Below are positions 34,157 through 42,816 of a stretch of 48,881 bases of DNA, piece by piece. Location of the stretch: assembly GCF_014762705.1 (NCBI RefSeq), contig NZ_JABURL010000018.1, forward strand, positions 1 through 48,881. The letters run 5' to 3'. This DNA is from Cyclobacterium sp. (GTDB lineage: Bacteria; Bacteroidota; Bacteroidia; Cytophagales; Cyclobacteriaceae). The position numbers and the translations under genes are program-made. The notes beneath the pieces were generated by a model. That model was not told the origin of the DNA. It ran no database searches and worked only from the letters and a program-made list of their open reading frames with translations. Numbering within the stretch: position 1 is the first letter of the stretch; every line of letters begins with the position of its first letter.

Positions 34157-34368
34157 AAATAGAGTATTTGAATGGTTTTAATCTGCGATTTTCCTTGAAT
34201 TATCAATATCTTTATTACATTTAGTCCTTCAAGAGCCTTGTTTTTTTTACAATTAGCTGAAAATAATGTATCAGTTTTAGTTGTAGGAAATATTTACGCT
34301 TGAAGTTCAATACAGGATTCCAGGCTGCTTTGGTATTCAATCCGTTAATCATTAATACCATAAAATAA

Positions 34369-34382
34369 CGCCTGTGCAGGCG
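34369..34382 (+). other. perfect hairpin in tricorn-gene leader
   Basis: CGCCTG and CAGGCG pair around a TG apex, just upstream of the leader element. The lower arm CAGG can alternatively pair with CCTGC inside the leader element at 34404-34409, so two mutually exclusive folds are possible. Confidence 0.5.
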
Positions 34383-34391
34383 ATACAAGGA

Positions 34392-34419
34392 GGGATGATT
34401 ATCCAACCTGCGGGATTCT
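34392..34419 (+). promoter_or_regulatory. leader element copy B, shared with 973-1000
   Basis: Matches copy A at 23 of 28 positions. Here it is preceded by AGGAGGG that runs directly into the ATG. GGGA...TCCC pairing (34403 region) and CCCAA-N8-TTGGG at 34420-34437 give further hairpins. The element is in the leader of the tricorn-type protease. Confidence 0.45.
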
Positions 34420-34457
34420 CCCAAGCGTCGAGTTGGGACAAGCTAAGTGACCATTAA
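34395..34457 (+). CDS. possible leader peptide, 20 aa (copy B)
   Basis: ATG at 34395 and TAA at 34455 encode a 20-residue peptide beginning MIIQPAGFSQ and ending 17 nt before the tricorn-type ATG. A purine-rich AGGAGGG sits immediately before the ATG. It resembles the peptide of copy A only over its first six residues (M-I-x-x-P-A). Coding is unproven. Confidence 0.35.
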   Translation: MIIQPAGFSQASSWDKLSDH

Positions 34458-34474
34458 GAAATAACTATAAACAG

Positions 34475-37400
34475 ATGAAAGTAAAAATCTCCATATTGTA
34501 TATACTCCTATTGTCCTGGTTCGAGTTGAGGGCAACTGCGCAAATAGAAGCCCGAATTGCTCAATACCCGGATGTCTCTACCACATCCATTACATTTTCC
34601 TATGGAGGAGACATTTGGATAGTGCCAAAAAATGGGGGCCTTGCCCAACGGTTAACCAGCGCAAATGGAGAAGAATCGTTTCCCCGATTTTCTCCTGATG
34701 GATCTGAGATTGCTTTCAGTGCGAATTATGACGGAAATGTGGACGTATATGTAATGCCATCAAAGGGAGGTGTACCAAAACGAATCACCCACCATGGAAT
34801 GAGTGACAGGGTAGTGGATTGGCACCCGGACGGAAATCACCTGATTTTTGCTTCCGGAAGGGAAAGTGAAAAACAGCGTTTTTCCCAATTTTACAAGGCA
34901 TCTTCTCGCGGAGGACTACCTGATAAGCTTCCAGTACCCTATGGGGAGTTTGGGATGCTTTCTCCAGATGGACAGAAAATGGTCTATACCCCCAAAAGTC
35001 GTGCATTCCGAACCTGGAAGCGGTATACAGGGGGCATGACAACCGATATTTTCATTTTTGATCTTGAGAATTTTGCTGCCGAAAATATCAGCAACAGCAC
35101 CTATAACGATGAATTTCCCATGTGGGCTGAAAACGGAAACATCTATTTTCTTTCCGACAGGGGTCAAAACCAACGCAGTAATATATGGCGATATGACATA
35201 AAAGAAAAGTCCTTGCATCAAATCACACACTTTATGGATTTTGATGTGCATTTTCCAAGCCTGGGATCCGGGGATATCGTTTTTGAAGCGGCAGGCAAAA
35301 TTTACCTTTTGGATCTAGGTTCAGAAGAATATGAAGAAGTGGCCATACAGGTCAGTGCTGATTTGGCCACTTTGATGCCCCGAAAAATCAAAGTTGAAGA
35401 ACATCTGGCCAATGCCTGGCTGGCTTATGATGGCAATCGTGCAGTGGTGGAAGCAAGGGGAGAATTATTTTCAGTACCCGCCAAAGATGGGGCAGTGATC
35501 AACCTCAGTCAAAGTCCGGGTGTTGCGGAGCGCTACCCCTCCTGGTCACCTGACGGCAGGTATATCGCCTACTGGAGTGACCGTACCGGTGAGTATGAAC
35601 TAACCATCAGAGATATGGAGAGCCCCGGGGAGGAGACAACCTTGAGCGATTATGGGCCAGGATACCGTTATCGGATTTTTTGGTCGCCGGACAGTGAAAA
35701 AATGGCCTTTATAGATAAGACCATGACACTGTACATTTACGATCACAATACAAAAGTCACCTCCCGGGTCGATCAAATGAAATTCCTGTATGAAGGAGGA
35801 TTGAGGAATTTTTCAATTTCCTGGTCACCTGATAGTCGGTACCTTACCTATGAAAAGGACTTGAGTAACCGGAAAACTGCCATAGCCATTTACGACTACC
35901 AGGAGAAAGCCCTTCAGCAGGCAACATCGGGTTTTTATGACGACCAAAATCCAGTCTTTGACCCGGAAGGAAAGTTTATCTTTTTTATAACACAAAGAAA
36001 TTTTGACCCTGTATACAGCGATTTTGAAGGAAGTTGGGTATATGTCAATAGCAGTCAACTGGCAGCACTGCCCCTTTCAAGCGAAACGCCTTCTCCAATT
36101 TCCCCTAAAAATGATCATACCCCGGTAAAGGATGAAACGGAAGAAGCTTCCAAAGAGAATGGAGATACCACAGAAAAGAAAAAGACAGAGACAGCAACCA
36201 CTACCATAGATTGGGATGGAATGGAGGAGCGTTTGGTGATTTTACCTCTTAAGGCTGGAAATTACAGGACTATGGGGGCTGCAAAAGGTAAAGTGACCTA
36301 TCTGAAATATCCGGTGGCCGGGACCCCGGAGGCCAAGGCCGACCTGGTTTACTATGATGTGGAAGAAAGGAAAGAACATACCATTCTGACAGAAGTGGGC
36401 GGATACCAATTGTCGGCAAATGGTGAAAAGCTACTTGTCAATAGCAATGGATCATTGGCGGTAATCCCAATGAACAAAGACCAAAAAATAGAGGACAAAT
36501 TACCCCTTTCAAAAATGGAAATGACGCTGGACCCAAAAAAGGAATGGAAGCAGCTCTTTATGGATACCTGGCGTTTTGAAAGAGATTTCTTTTATGATCC
36601 CAACATGCATGGGGTAAATTGGGAAGCCATGAAAGAACGTTACGAAAAACTGCTGAACCATGCAATTACCCGTTGGGATGTCAATTACATTTTGGGGGAA
36701 TTGATCGCTGAAATTTCGGCTTCACATACCTATAGGGGAGGTGGGGATACAGAAAAGGCTCTTAGTAAGCAAACAGGTTACCTGGGTATAGATTGGGGAT
36801 TCAAGGAAGGTGCATTTTATATAAAAAAAATCATTCGCGCAGCTGCCTGGGATACCGAGGCCCGTTCCCCCCTGGCCCAGCCTGGCACCAACATAAAAGA
36901 AGGTGATTTTATCCTGGCAGTCAATGGCATACCTTTGGATGCAGATAGGGATCCATGGGCTGTATTTGAAGGATTAGCAGAAGAAACAGTTGAACTAACG
37001 GTCAACCAAAACCCGGAAATTAAAGGTGCGAGAAAGGTATTGGTCAAGACCCTGGCCGATGAAACCCGGCTTCGAAATCTGGCCTGGATAGAATCCAACA
37101 GAAAAAAAGTAGCTGAGGCGACCGGGGGAAGGATCGGCTACATTTATGTGCCAAGCACGGGTCAGGATGGACAGGAAGAACTGGCCAGGATGTTTTACGC
37201 ACAGTTTGACAAAGAAGGCCTGATCATCGACGAACGCTTTAACAATGGCGGCCAGATTCCCGATCGGTTTATAGAATTGCTTAACCGCCCTGCCCTTGCT
37301 TTCTGGGCGGTGCGTGATGGACAAACCTGGCAATGGCCTCCGGTGGCCAATTTTGGTCCCAAAGTAATGTTGATCAATGGGTGGAGCGGCTCCGGAGGGG

Positions 37401-37726
37401 ATGCTTTTCCTGATTATTTCAAAAAAGCCGGTTTGGGGCCTTTGATCGGTACCCGAACATGGGGTGGATTGATAGGCATAAGCGGAGCACCAAACTTGAT
37501 TGATGGTGGTAATGTGACGGTACCTACTTTCCGGATGTATGATCCTGACGGGCAATGGTTCAGGGAAGGTTATGGAGTCGACCCTGATATTAAAGTCCCG
37601 GAAGACCCGACCCAGTTGGCACAGGGAACAGATCCTCAACTGGAAAAGGCCATTGAAGAGGTGTTGCGTTTACTGGAGAATCAACCAAACAATATACCAG
37701 CCGTCCCAGCCTATGAAGATAAATAA
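34475..37726 (+). CDS. exported tricorn-type protease (S41 family, PDZ), 1083 aa
   Basis: Homologue of tricorn protease, which trims peptides from larger complexes. The signal peptide ends near LRATAQ, so unlike archaeal tricorn it is exported. Beta-propeller repeats (SPDGS/PSWSPDGRYIAYWSD type) fill residues 25-560. An acidic Lys/Glu/Thr linker at about 545-575 leads to the C1 domain, a PDZ domain (about 770-840) and the S41 core (about 870-1050). Catalytic candidates match the tricorn tetrad in order and spacing: Ser750-His751 (SASHTY), Ser973 in WSGSGGD, and Glu1031 in REGYGVDPD. The Asp that follows the catalytic Ser in Thermoplasma tricorn is Gly here. Single gene with a long, structured leader. 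Confidence 0.92.
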   Translation: MKVKISILYILLLSWFELRATAQIEARIAQYPDVSTTSITFSYGGDIWIVPKNGGLAQRLTSANGEESFPRFSPDGSEIAFSANYDGNVDVYVMPSKGGVPKRITHHGMSDRVVDWHPDGNHLIFASGRESEKQRFSQFYKASSRGGLPDKLPVPYGEFGMLSPDGQKMVYTPKSRAFRTWKRYTGGMTTDIFIFDLENFAAENISNSTYNDEFPMWAENGNIYFLSDRGQNQRSNIWRYDIKEKSLHQITHFMDFDVHFPSLGSGDIVFEAAGKIYLLDLGSEEYEEVAIQVSADLATLMPRKIKVEEHLANAWLAYDGNRAVVEARGELFSVPAKDGAVINLSQSPGVAERYPSWSPDGRYIAYWSDRTGEYELTIRDMESPGEETTLSDYGPGYRYRIFWSPDSEKMAFIDKTMTLYIYDHNTKVTSRVDQMKFLYEGGLRNFSISWSPDSRYLTYEKDLSNRKTAIAIYDYQEKALQQATSGFYDDQNPVFDPEGKFIFFITQRNFDPVYSDFEGSWVYVNSSQLAALPLSSETPSPISPKNDHTPVKDETEEASKENGDTTEKKKTETATTTIDWDGMEERLVILPLKAGNYRTMGAAKGKVTYLKYPVAGTPEAKADLVYYDVEERKEHTILTEVGGYQLSANGEKLLVNSNGSLAVIPMNKDQKIEDKLPLSKMEMTLDPKKEWKQLFMDTWRFERDFFYDPNMHGVNWEAMKERYEKLLNHAITRWDVNYILGELIAEISASHTYRGGGDTEKALSKQTGYLGIDWGFKEGAFYIKKIIRAAAWDTEARSPLAQPGTNIKEGDFILAVNGIPLDADRDPWAVFEGLAEETVELTVNQNPEIKGARKVLVKTLADETRLRNLAWIESNRKKVAEATGGRIGYIYVPSTGQDGQEELARMFYAQFDKEGLIIDERFNNGGQIPDRFIELLNRPALAFWAVRDGQTWQWPPVANFGPKVMLINGWSGSGGDAFPDYFKKAGLGPLIGTRTWGGLIGISGAPNLIDGGNVTVPTFRMYDPDGQWFREGYGVDPDIKVPEDPTQLAQGTDPQLEKAIEEVLRLLENQPNNIPAVPAYEDK

Positions 37727-37848
37727 TGTGCATAACTTGTGTTTATTTCAAATTTATTTGTGGAAAAATTGTTTATAAATAATAACTTATAAAATTGCTA
37801 TTGTAATAACAACTTGCTACATTTAACAGTATCAAGTAAGAGATAAAA

Positions 37849-38126
37849 GGCCGAAAGTAAAATTTCGGGCTAAGGTCAAATCACGGGATTGAGAACAAAA
37901 TGGGATAAAACTTTAGTGTTGAAGCCTGAAACGGGAAACCGCAGACGTTCCAAAATTCAAGCTTGAAATCCGAAAGGATTTTTAGTAGTGGTTTAGATCC
38001 TAAGGCCATGAACCTGGGAAACTGGGAGAAAGTCACAATAACTGTAGCTTGGCATGATATAAAGACTACGGTCCTTACATTATGGAACGGGAAATATTCG
38101 CAAAGAATGCTTCCCGTTTTTGTTTT
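37849..38126 (+). ncRNA. structured RNA candidate upstream of the MFS gene
   Basis: Visible stems: CCGAAA (37851-37856) / TTTCGG (37863-37868); AAATCC-gaaa-GGATTT at 37966-37981, a perfect GNRA-tetraloop hairpin; TAAGGCC at about 38001-38007 with GGTCCTTA at 38070-38077 (one bulge); and a terminator at the 3' end. The 9-mer AACGGGAAA occurs twice, at 37930-37938 and in the terminator's 5' arm (38086-38094), so the TTCCCGTT arm can pair with either. It could be a riboswitch-like leader of the MFS gene or a free small RNA. I could not match it to a known class: it lacks cobalamin, TPP, SAM, tmRNA, RNase P and SRP signatures. Boundaries at the 5' end are uncertain. Confidence 0.45.
38086..38126 (+). 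terminator. hairpin terminator of the RNA candidate
   Basis: AACGGGAA (38086-38093) pairs with TTCCCGTT (38111-38118), with an inner ATTC/GAAT stem (38096-38099 / 38105-38108) and a following U-rich tract. A strong plus-strand terminator 204 nt before the MFS start. Confidence 0.88.
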
Positions 38127-38330
38127 TCTACTTTTTCGGAAGCGTAGAGATTTTTATGCCTCTAATTAAAAAAAATATACCTTCCCTCCCCTGCCCTCTC
38201 AAACCCGTATTTTGTCATTCCTCATAATTTTTTATAAAAGTCAGAAGATAAAATCATTTTTTTATATATTGTCCAAAAGTTTTGATTAATCAACCTCAAA
38301 CAATATTTAAAACTTCTAAACCCAATCTCA

Positions 38331-39563
38331 ATGAACGAAAACATCAACAAAAGCGCACTCTTTAACGGGAGTTGTTTTGCTTTGATTACCACCGCCTTTA
38401 CCTTTAGCATCAGGGCCGGCATCCTGCCACAGCTTGGCGAAGATTTTGGCCTTTCGGCATCTCAACTAGGCTTTATCAACTCCATGTGGTTTTTGGGATT
38501 TCCGATTTCCATGATTATTGGAGGGATTGTTTACCATTCTTTTGGTGCCAGAAACATCATGCGGGTGGCATTCGTTGCCCATACCTTGGGTATTTTATTG
38601 ACCATTTACGCTGGTGGTTATACCACCTTACTGATTTCCACACTATTTATCGGGTTCGGTAACGGGTGTACGGAAGCAGCCTGTAACCCCATGATAGCGG
38701 ATATGTATTCAGGGGTGAAAATGAACAAAATGCTCAACAGGTTTCACATGTGGTTCCCGGGTGGTATCATGTTAGGTGCCATCATTTCCAATGTGATGAC
38801 CACCATGAATCTGGGATGGGAAGCCCAGATGTGGATCACCATGGTACCAACAGTGATTTATGCCGTATTATTTTATGGAAAAGCATTTCCAAAAGCAAAA
38901 GTGGAGGGAGCTACCTCATTGGGCAATAATTTTAAAGCATTATTCAGTCCGGTATTCCTTTTTCTTTTCGTTTGTATGTCCCTTACTGCCATTTCCGAGT
39001 TCGGACCGCAACAGTGGGTTAATATCGTACTGGCAAACAGTGGTGCAAATGCAATGATTATTCTTGCACTGACCACAGGTGTAATGGCCATCGCCAGGTT
39101 CTTTGCAGGGCCGGTTGTAGAAAAGCTGGGACAAACCGGCGTGTTATTGGCCGGGTCTATCCTTGCTACTATCGGAATTTACCTTTTCAGTATGGTGACG
39201 GGTGGGATTGCCTATTTTGTAGCCATCATTTTTGCCTTGGGAGTAGCTTACTTCTGGCCGGTAATGGTAGGTGCAGTAGCACAGCGAGTGCCACTTAGTG
39301 GCGCTTTGGGCATGTCCATAATTGGTGGAATCGGTATGTTTTCCACAGCTATCTGGCAACCTATCATTGGTGGATGGATTGATAGTTCCAGAGAAGAATT
39401 GTCTGGAAGGTTTTCTGGGGAGGAACTGGAGCTTATGGCTGGCCAGGCTACCTTACAGAACATGGCCTTATTTCCGGCCATCCTGATCGTACTCTTTATC
39501 ATCTTTTTCTTCTGGCAGAAAAATTCCAAAAAAACGGAAATGGTGAGTCCTGTTTCACATTAA
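38331..39563 (+). CDS. MFS transporter, sugar-permease-like, 410 aa
   Basis: Twelve membrane spans in the pattern of the major facilitator superfamily. The loop between spans 2 and 3 (GGIVYHSFGARNIMRV) matches the MFS motif A region. A central cytosolic loop lies near residue 185 (KAFPKAKVEGATSLGN). The sequence FGNGCTEAACNPMIADMY and RFHMWFPGGIMLG resembles FucP/GluP-type sugar permeases, where NP and the following helix line the pocket. Substrate unknown. Single gene with a short leader and a strong terminator; the structured RNA candidate upstream may control it. Confidence 0.85.
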   Translation: MNENINKSALFNGSCFALITTAFTFSIRAGILPQLGEDFGLSASQLGFINSMWFLGFPISMIIGGIVYHSFGARNIMRVAFVAHTLGILLTIYAGGYTTLLISTLFIGFGNGCTEAACNPMIADMYSGVKMNKMLNRFHMWFPGGIMLGAIISNVMTTMNLGWEAQMWITMVPTVIYAVLFYGKAFPKAKVEGATSLGNNFKALFSPVFLFLFVCMSLTAISEFGPQQWVNIVLANSGANAMIILALTTGVMAIARFFAGPVVEKLGQTGVLLAGSILATIGIYLFSMVTGGIAYFVAIIFALGVAYFWPVMVGAVAQRVPLSGALGMSIIGGIGMFSTAIWQPIIGGWIDSSREELSGRFSGEELELMAGQATLQNMALFPAILIVLFIIFFFWQKNSKKTEMVSPVSH

Positions 39564-39591
39564 GAAAGAAAACATACACCAAATACTTTAG

Positions 39592-39619
39592 GGAGCCGAT
39601 TGTTATCGGCTCCTTTTTT
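39592..39619 (+). terminator. hairpin terminator after the MFS gene
   Basis: GGAGCCGAT (39592-39600) pairs with ATCGGCTCC (39605-39613) around a TGTT loop, followed by seven Ts. Confidence 0.93.
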
Positions 39620-39671
39620 TGACTTTAAACACCTGGCGGCAAAAGATCCATTTTTATCTTATTATTAAATC

Positions 39672-39704
39672 TTTGTTGTTTTTGCACTCCCATTGATAAT
39701 TTAA
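39672..39704 (+). promoter_or_regulatory. candidate promoter of the TPR-HTH gene
   Basis: TTTG at 39672-39675, 21 nt spacer, TAATTTAA at 39697-39704 (consensus TAnnTTTG). Reasonable spacing, imperfect -7 box. Confidence 0.35.
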
Positions 39705-39776
39705 AAAGGGGTCTTAGGATTGATTAAATTTTTATACTAAATTTAAAACAGAATATCTGACTGATATTCAAGCCAT

Positions 39777-41642
39777 ATGGCAAACCAAACAGCTTTAATC
39801 GTGACCAAGGTTACTTTTTTTATACTGGCTACATTTATTCAGTTGGGGAATATTCATGCGATTGACTTTCATCAGGAGGCAGATAATTTAGACAGCCTTC
39901 GCTTGCTTTTGGATCTCTCCAATCAATTGGCATATACCCAACCAGAACGATCTTTTGCCTATGCCCTGCAGGCCTATGCAACAGCCAGGTTATCAGGCTC
40001 TCCGGCTATCCATTCTGAGGCTGCCCAGGTGCTTGGATACAGTTATTACGATCAAAGGGAATATAAAAAAGCCGAGAAAAAACTTCTTGAAGCTCTGTCC
40101 ATTACCAAAAGATACAAGCTGAATAGCTTGAATGAGAAAAACCACAATGCGCTCTATCAGCTCTACCGCAGAATGGAAGATTTTGACAGGGCAAAAACAC
40201 ATATTGATCTGGCACATGACTTTGCTATCGCAAATGGAGACCCAATACGGTTGGCCAATATTCTGAAAGGGAAAGGGCAGTTATATAAAGAAATGGGGGT
40301 ATTGGAAAAAGCAGTGTCAAGTCTCCTTCAGGCCATCCAGGTAATCCAAAATAAGGATGAACCATTAGACTACGCCTTATTCATAGATTGCGAAACAAGC
40401 CTGGCTCTGGTATATACAGAAATGGAGGATCATGATCAGGCAAGGTATTACCTGAACAGTGCTCTTAGCCATGCAAAGACCCAACAATTACCCGTGCAAA
40501 CCCTTTACGCCCACCTAAATTTGGGATTGGTTTATAAAAAGCTGGCGGACAACTCAGCGCAGGAAAGTTTGTATGATTCTGCTAAGGCGCATAACAGTCT
40601 GGCCCTTTCCCTGGCAGAAAAGCAGCATCGAAAACCAGAAATCGCCATGATCCTGAACAATATGGCCTTCCTGGCTTTTGAGCAGCATGATCTCCCCGAG
40701 GCCAAAAGACTTCTCTCCAAAGCCATACCGATTAAGCTTGAAACTGGCAACCACAGAAGCCTGGGTTATGCCTATTGGTTAAAAGGGAAAATTATCTCCG
40801 CTGAAAACCAGTCCATGGATGCCGTAAAGGTTTACCAGGAAGCCATCTCCTATGCCCAAAAGGGAAAAGCCCTTTCCCTGTACAGAGATTTGCTTGAAGA
40901 CCTTTCTGAGGAATACTATAAACAAAAAGACCTGCAGGCCTATCGCAATAGCCTTCAGTTAAAAGAAAAATTATCTGACAGCCTTATCAACCTGGAGAAA
41001 GCCAAAAATATTGCCAGTGCTGAAATTCTTTATCGCCAGAAGAAAGATACAAAATCAGAGCCATTCTCGACTGCATTCCCAAAAGAATCAACTGCATCCA
41101 TTCAAATAGGCCTCGCCCTACTGGCATTGTCAAGTTTCTTCTTTTTAGTATACTTTTATTACAAGCTAAGCATAAAAGAAAAATTACTTCGTGTTTTCGA
41201 TCTACAGCTCAGGGACAGTAAAAAGAAGCAGGAAAAGTTACAAAAAAAACTGCTGGTCTACTCAGAAAACCTGGCCAATTCCCTGAGTAAAAACCAAGAA
41301 CTAGTTAGGGAGCTGGAAAAATCTGCTATTAACTATGCCCGACAGGAAGCCCTGGAAGCCCTGGCTCAATTCAAGATTTCAAGACAGGAAGATTGCCGCA
41401 CTTTCAGGTTATTGTTTGAAAAAGCCTTTCCGGGATATTGGGAACGTTTGAAAAAAGATCTTCCCGAACTAACCGAAAACGAACTTATCTTGGGCGCACT
41501 TTTCAAGCTGGGATTTAGCACTCAGGAAATGGCTTCGGTATTGGGTATTTCATACGATGGCACTAAGAAGGCCAGGTATCGGTTTAAAAAGAAAATCACC
41601 AGCCTTTCAGATAGTCATAAAAAAGGGCAGTTTTCCAAATAG
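39777..41642 (+). CDS. TPR-repeat membrane regulator with C-terminal helix-turn-helix, 621 aa
   Basis: A signal anchor or signal peptide at the N-terminus (residues 8-29) is followed by several tetratricopeptide repeats (about 45-400; AKTHIDLAHDFAIANGD, AKRLLSKAIPIKLETGNHRSLGYAYWLKGKI). One membrane span lies at about 440-462, a coiled coil at 465-525, and a LuxR-like helix-turn-helix at the end (about 560-610: ELTENELILGALFKLGFSTQEMASVLGISYDGTKKARYRFKKKI). The layout, with sensing repeats outside and a DNA-binding domain inside, is that of Bacteroidota one-component regulators. It lies 143 nt upstream of the DUF2589 operon in the same direction and is the natural candidate to regulate it. 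Confidence 0.88.
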   Translation: MANQTALIVTKVTFFILATFIQLGNIHAIDFHQEADNLDSLRLLLDLSNQLAYTQPERSFAYALQAYATARLSGSPAIHSEAAQVLGYSYYDQREYKKAEKKLLEALSITKRYKLNSLNEKNHNALYQLYRRMEDFDRAKTHIDLAHDFAIANGDPIRLANILKGKGQLYKEMGVLEKAVSSLLQAIQVIQNKDEPLDYALFIDCETSLALVYTEMEDHDQARYYLNSALSHAKTQQLPVQTLYAHLNLGLVYKKLADNSAQESLYDSAKAHNSLALSLAEKQHRKPEIAMILNNMAFLAFEQHDLPEAKRLLSKAIPIKLETGNHRSLGYAYWLKGKIISAENQSMDAVKVYQEAISYAQKGKALSLYRDLLEDLSEEYYKQKDLQAYRNSLQLKEKLSDSLINLEKAKNIASAEILYRQKKDTKSEPFSTAFPKESTASIQIGLALLALSSFFFLVYFYYKLSIKEKLLRVFDLQLRDSKKKQEKLQKKLLVYSENLANSLSKNQELVRELEKSAINYARQEALEALAQFKISRQEDCRTFRLLFEKAFPGYWERLKKDLPELTENELILGALFKLGFSTQEMASVLGISYDGTKKARYRFKKKITSLSDSHKKGQFSK

Positions 41643-41686
41643 CCCGCCAATTCGGGAATTTAATCTGTCCCCGGTATTGTCTACTT

Positions 41687-41715
41687 TTTGTCCACCCCTG
41701 ATTTTAATACATTTC
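41687..41715 (+). promoter_or_regulatory. candidate promoter of the DUF2589 operon
   Basis: TTTG at 41687-41690 and TACATTTC at 41708-41715 (7 of 8 against TAnnTTTG with free nn) with a 17-nt spacer, slightly shorter than usual. Confidence 0.35.
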
Positions 41716-41785
41716 CTGGAAAGAATAGCATATTACTTCCCACAAAACAGTATACTTATTTTTAACCAAAAAAACGCTTAATAAA

Positions 41786-42520
41786 ATGGCAGAAGGTTTA
41801 GTAAATATGTCAGATCAATTCAAGGGATTGCCCATGCAGGACCTGATTGGAGGTCCCTTGAATGCAGCAGTTTCCGCGAATGTTAAACTGGCACAAGCAA
41901 CAGCGGATTTCATCAATACAGTGGGATTTACCCAAGTTCCGGTAGACAAAAAACCTGGTGAATTCACTACGGGTGCTGCCAGAATGCTGGATTTTGAATT
42001 TGAACGGCCTGGTATTTATGTGCCAGAAGTCAGTGATAAAAACCCAAATCCAACACCACAGCGAACCATAGAGGAGGTAAAAATCCGGGTACCCATGTTG
42101 GCAGTAGTACCCATTCCCAATCTTCAGGTAGATACGGTGGACATCACCTTTGATATGGAGGTCAAGAGTGCAACCTCCGAATCCAGTTCAACGGATATGA
42201 ATGCATCAGCCGATGTATCTGCAAAGATTGGATGGGGTCCCGTAAGTGCCACCGTGAAAATACATGGCTCGGTGGCTACTCATAAAGAAAATACCAGAAG
42301 TTCTGACAATTCGGCCAAATACCATGTGGAAGTAACCGCTTCCAATCACGGTACTCCGGAGGGTCTGGCCAGGGTACTGGACATGATGGCTACAGCTGCA
42401 ACTCCTATGGATGTGAATGTAGCACCCCTGGAGGCTGCCAGCAAAAGAGACCCAAAAACCGGCAAACTAGTGGATACCAAACCTGTAAGTCCGGATGGGT
42501 CCCACCCATCGCTCACCTGA
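41786..42520 (+). CDS. DUF2589-family protein, 244 aa
   Basis: Cytosolic-looking protein with no signal peptide. The N-terminus matches DUF2589: GLPMQDLIGGPLNAAVSANVKLAQATADFINTVGF (residues 14-48), an amphipathic helix ending in VGF. A beta-sandwich-like region follows, with the pair Val102-Pro103 (RVPMLAVVPIPNL) and ITFDMEV at 120-126, then a Ser/Thr-rich, small-residue beta segment and a Pro-rich tail. Function of the family is unknown. First gene of an operon with a small protein (7 nt gap), a second DUF2589 protein and a GH25 lysozyme. Confidence 0.85.
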   Translation: MAEGLVNMSDQFKGLPMQDLIGGPLNAAVSANVKLAQATADFINTVGFTQVPVDKKPGEFTTGAARMLDFEFERPGIYVPEVSDKNPNPTPQRTIEEVKIRVPMLAVVPIPNLQVDTVDITFDMEVKSATSESSSTDMNASADVSAKIGWGPVSATVKIHGSVATHKENTRSSDNSAKYHVEVTASNHGTPEGLARVLDMMATAATPMDVNVAPLEAASKRDPKTGKLVDTKPVSPDGSHPSLT

Positions 42521-42527
42521 TTTTACA

Positions 42528-42812
42528 ATGATCCAACAGCAAAACAAGGCAGCTGATTTGGGGGATGTTACCTATGTAAAAAGAGTCAGCATAGGTAACA
42601 TCAACCCCAACAACCCACTTAATGAAGAACAACAGGAAAATCAAATGGCTTTATTGAATAAATGCCTTAACGAATACCCTAAAGGAAAGATCATCGGAAA
42701 AGATATTTCTGTTGGCGTTTTTCAGGTGGGGGACCACCAGATTACCCTCCAGCGAACTACCTACCATGTGGGATTTTTAAGAAAACCTGTTTGGTTGGAG
42801 AAAAACAAATAA
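42528..42812 (+). CDS. small protein between the two DUF2589 genes, 94 aa
   Basis: I choose the ATG at 42528 (MIQQQNKAAD), 7 nt after the DUF2589 stop; the longer frame overlaps that gene. Not recognised. A polar, Asn/Gln-rich N-terminal half (NPNNPLNEEQQENQMALLNKCLNEYPKGK) is followed by a beta-rich C-terminal half (GKDISVGVFQVGDHQITLQRTTYHVGFLRKP). No signal peptide. Genes of this size and position suggest a structural partner or chaperone for the DUF2589 proteins; this is inference. Confidence 0.75.
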   Translation: MIQQQNKAADLGDVTYVKRVSIGNINPNNPLNEEQQENQMALLNKCLNEYPKGKIIGKDISVGVFQVGDHQITLQRTTYHVGFLRKPVWLEKNK

Positions 42813-42816
42813 CCTC

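Larger units (their letters stand above)
33767..34474. other. 708-bp divergent intergenic region
   Basis: No protein-coding gene of ordinary size. From left to right it must contain the SPFH operon promoter, then a 21-bp-spaced TGTCCG repeat, a possible sigma-54 promoter, and a leader with a perfect hairpin and a tiny ORF before the tricorn-type gene. These parts are listed separately. Confidence 0.7.
37727..38330. other. 604-bp intergenic region with RNA-like structure
   Basis: Contains no ORF I believe in. The central part (37849-38126) is rich in stable hairpins and ends in a terminator; the remainder is AT-rich and holds the promoter of the MFS gene. Confidence 0.6.

Noticed and set aside
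37921-38040. Resemblance of AACGGGAA and GAAATCC to cobalamin riboswitch boxes
   Set aside because: The order and the conserved GCCACTG box do not fit, and the downstream gene is an MFS transporter with no B12 link.
37963-38169. 68-codon ORF MKSERIFSS...
   Set aside because: It lies across the stable hairpins and the terminator, has no recognisable homology, and ends in a low-quality tail; probably chance.
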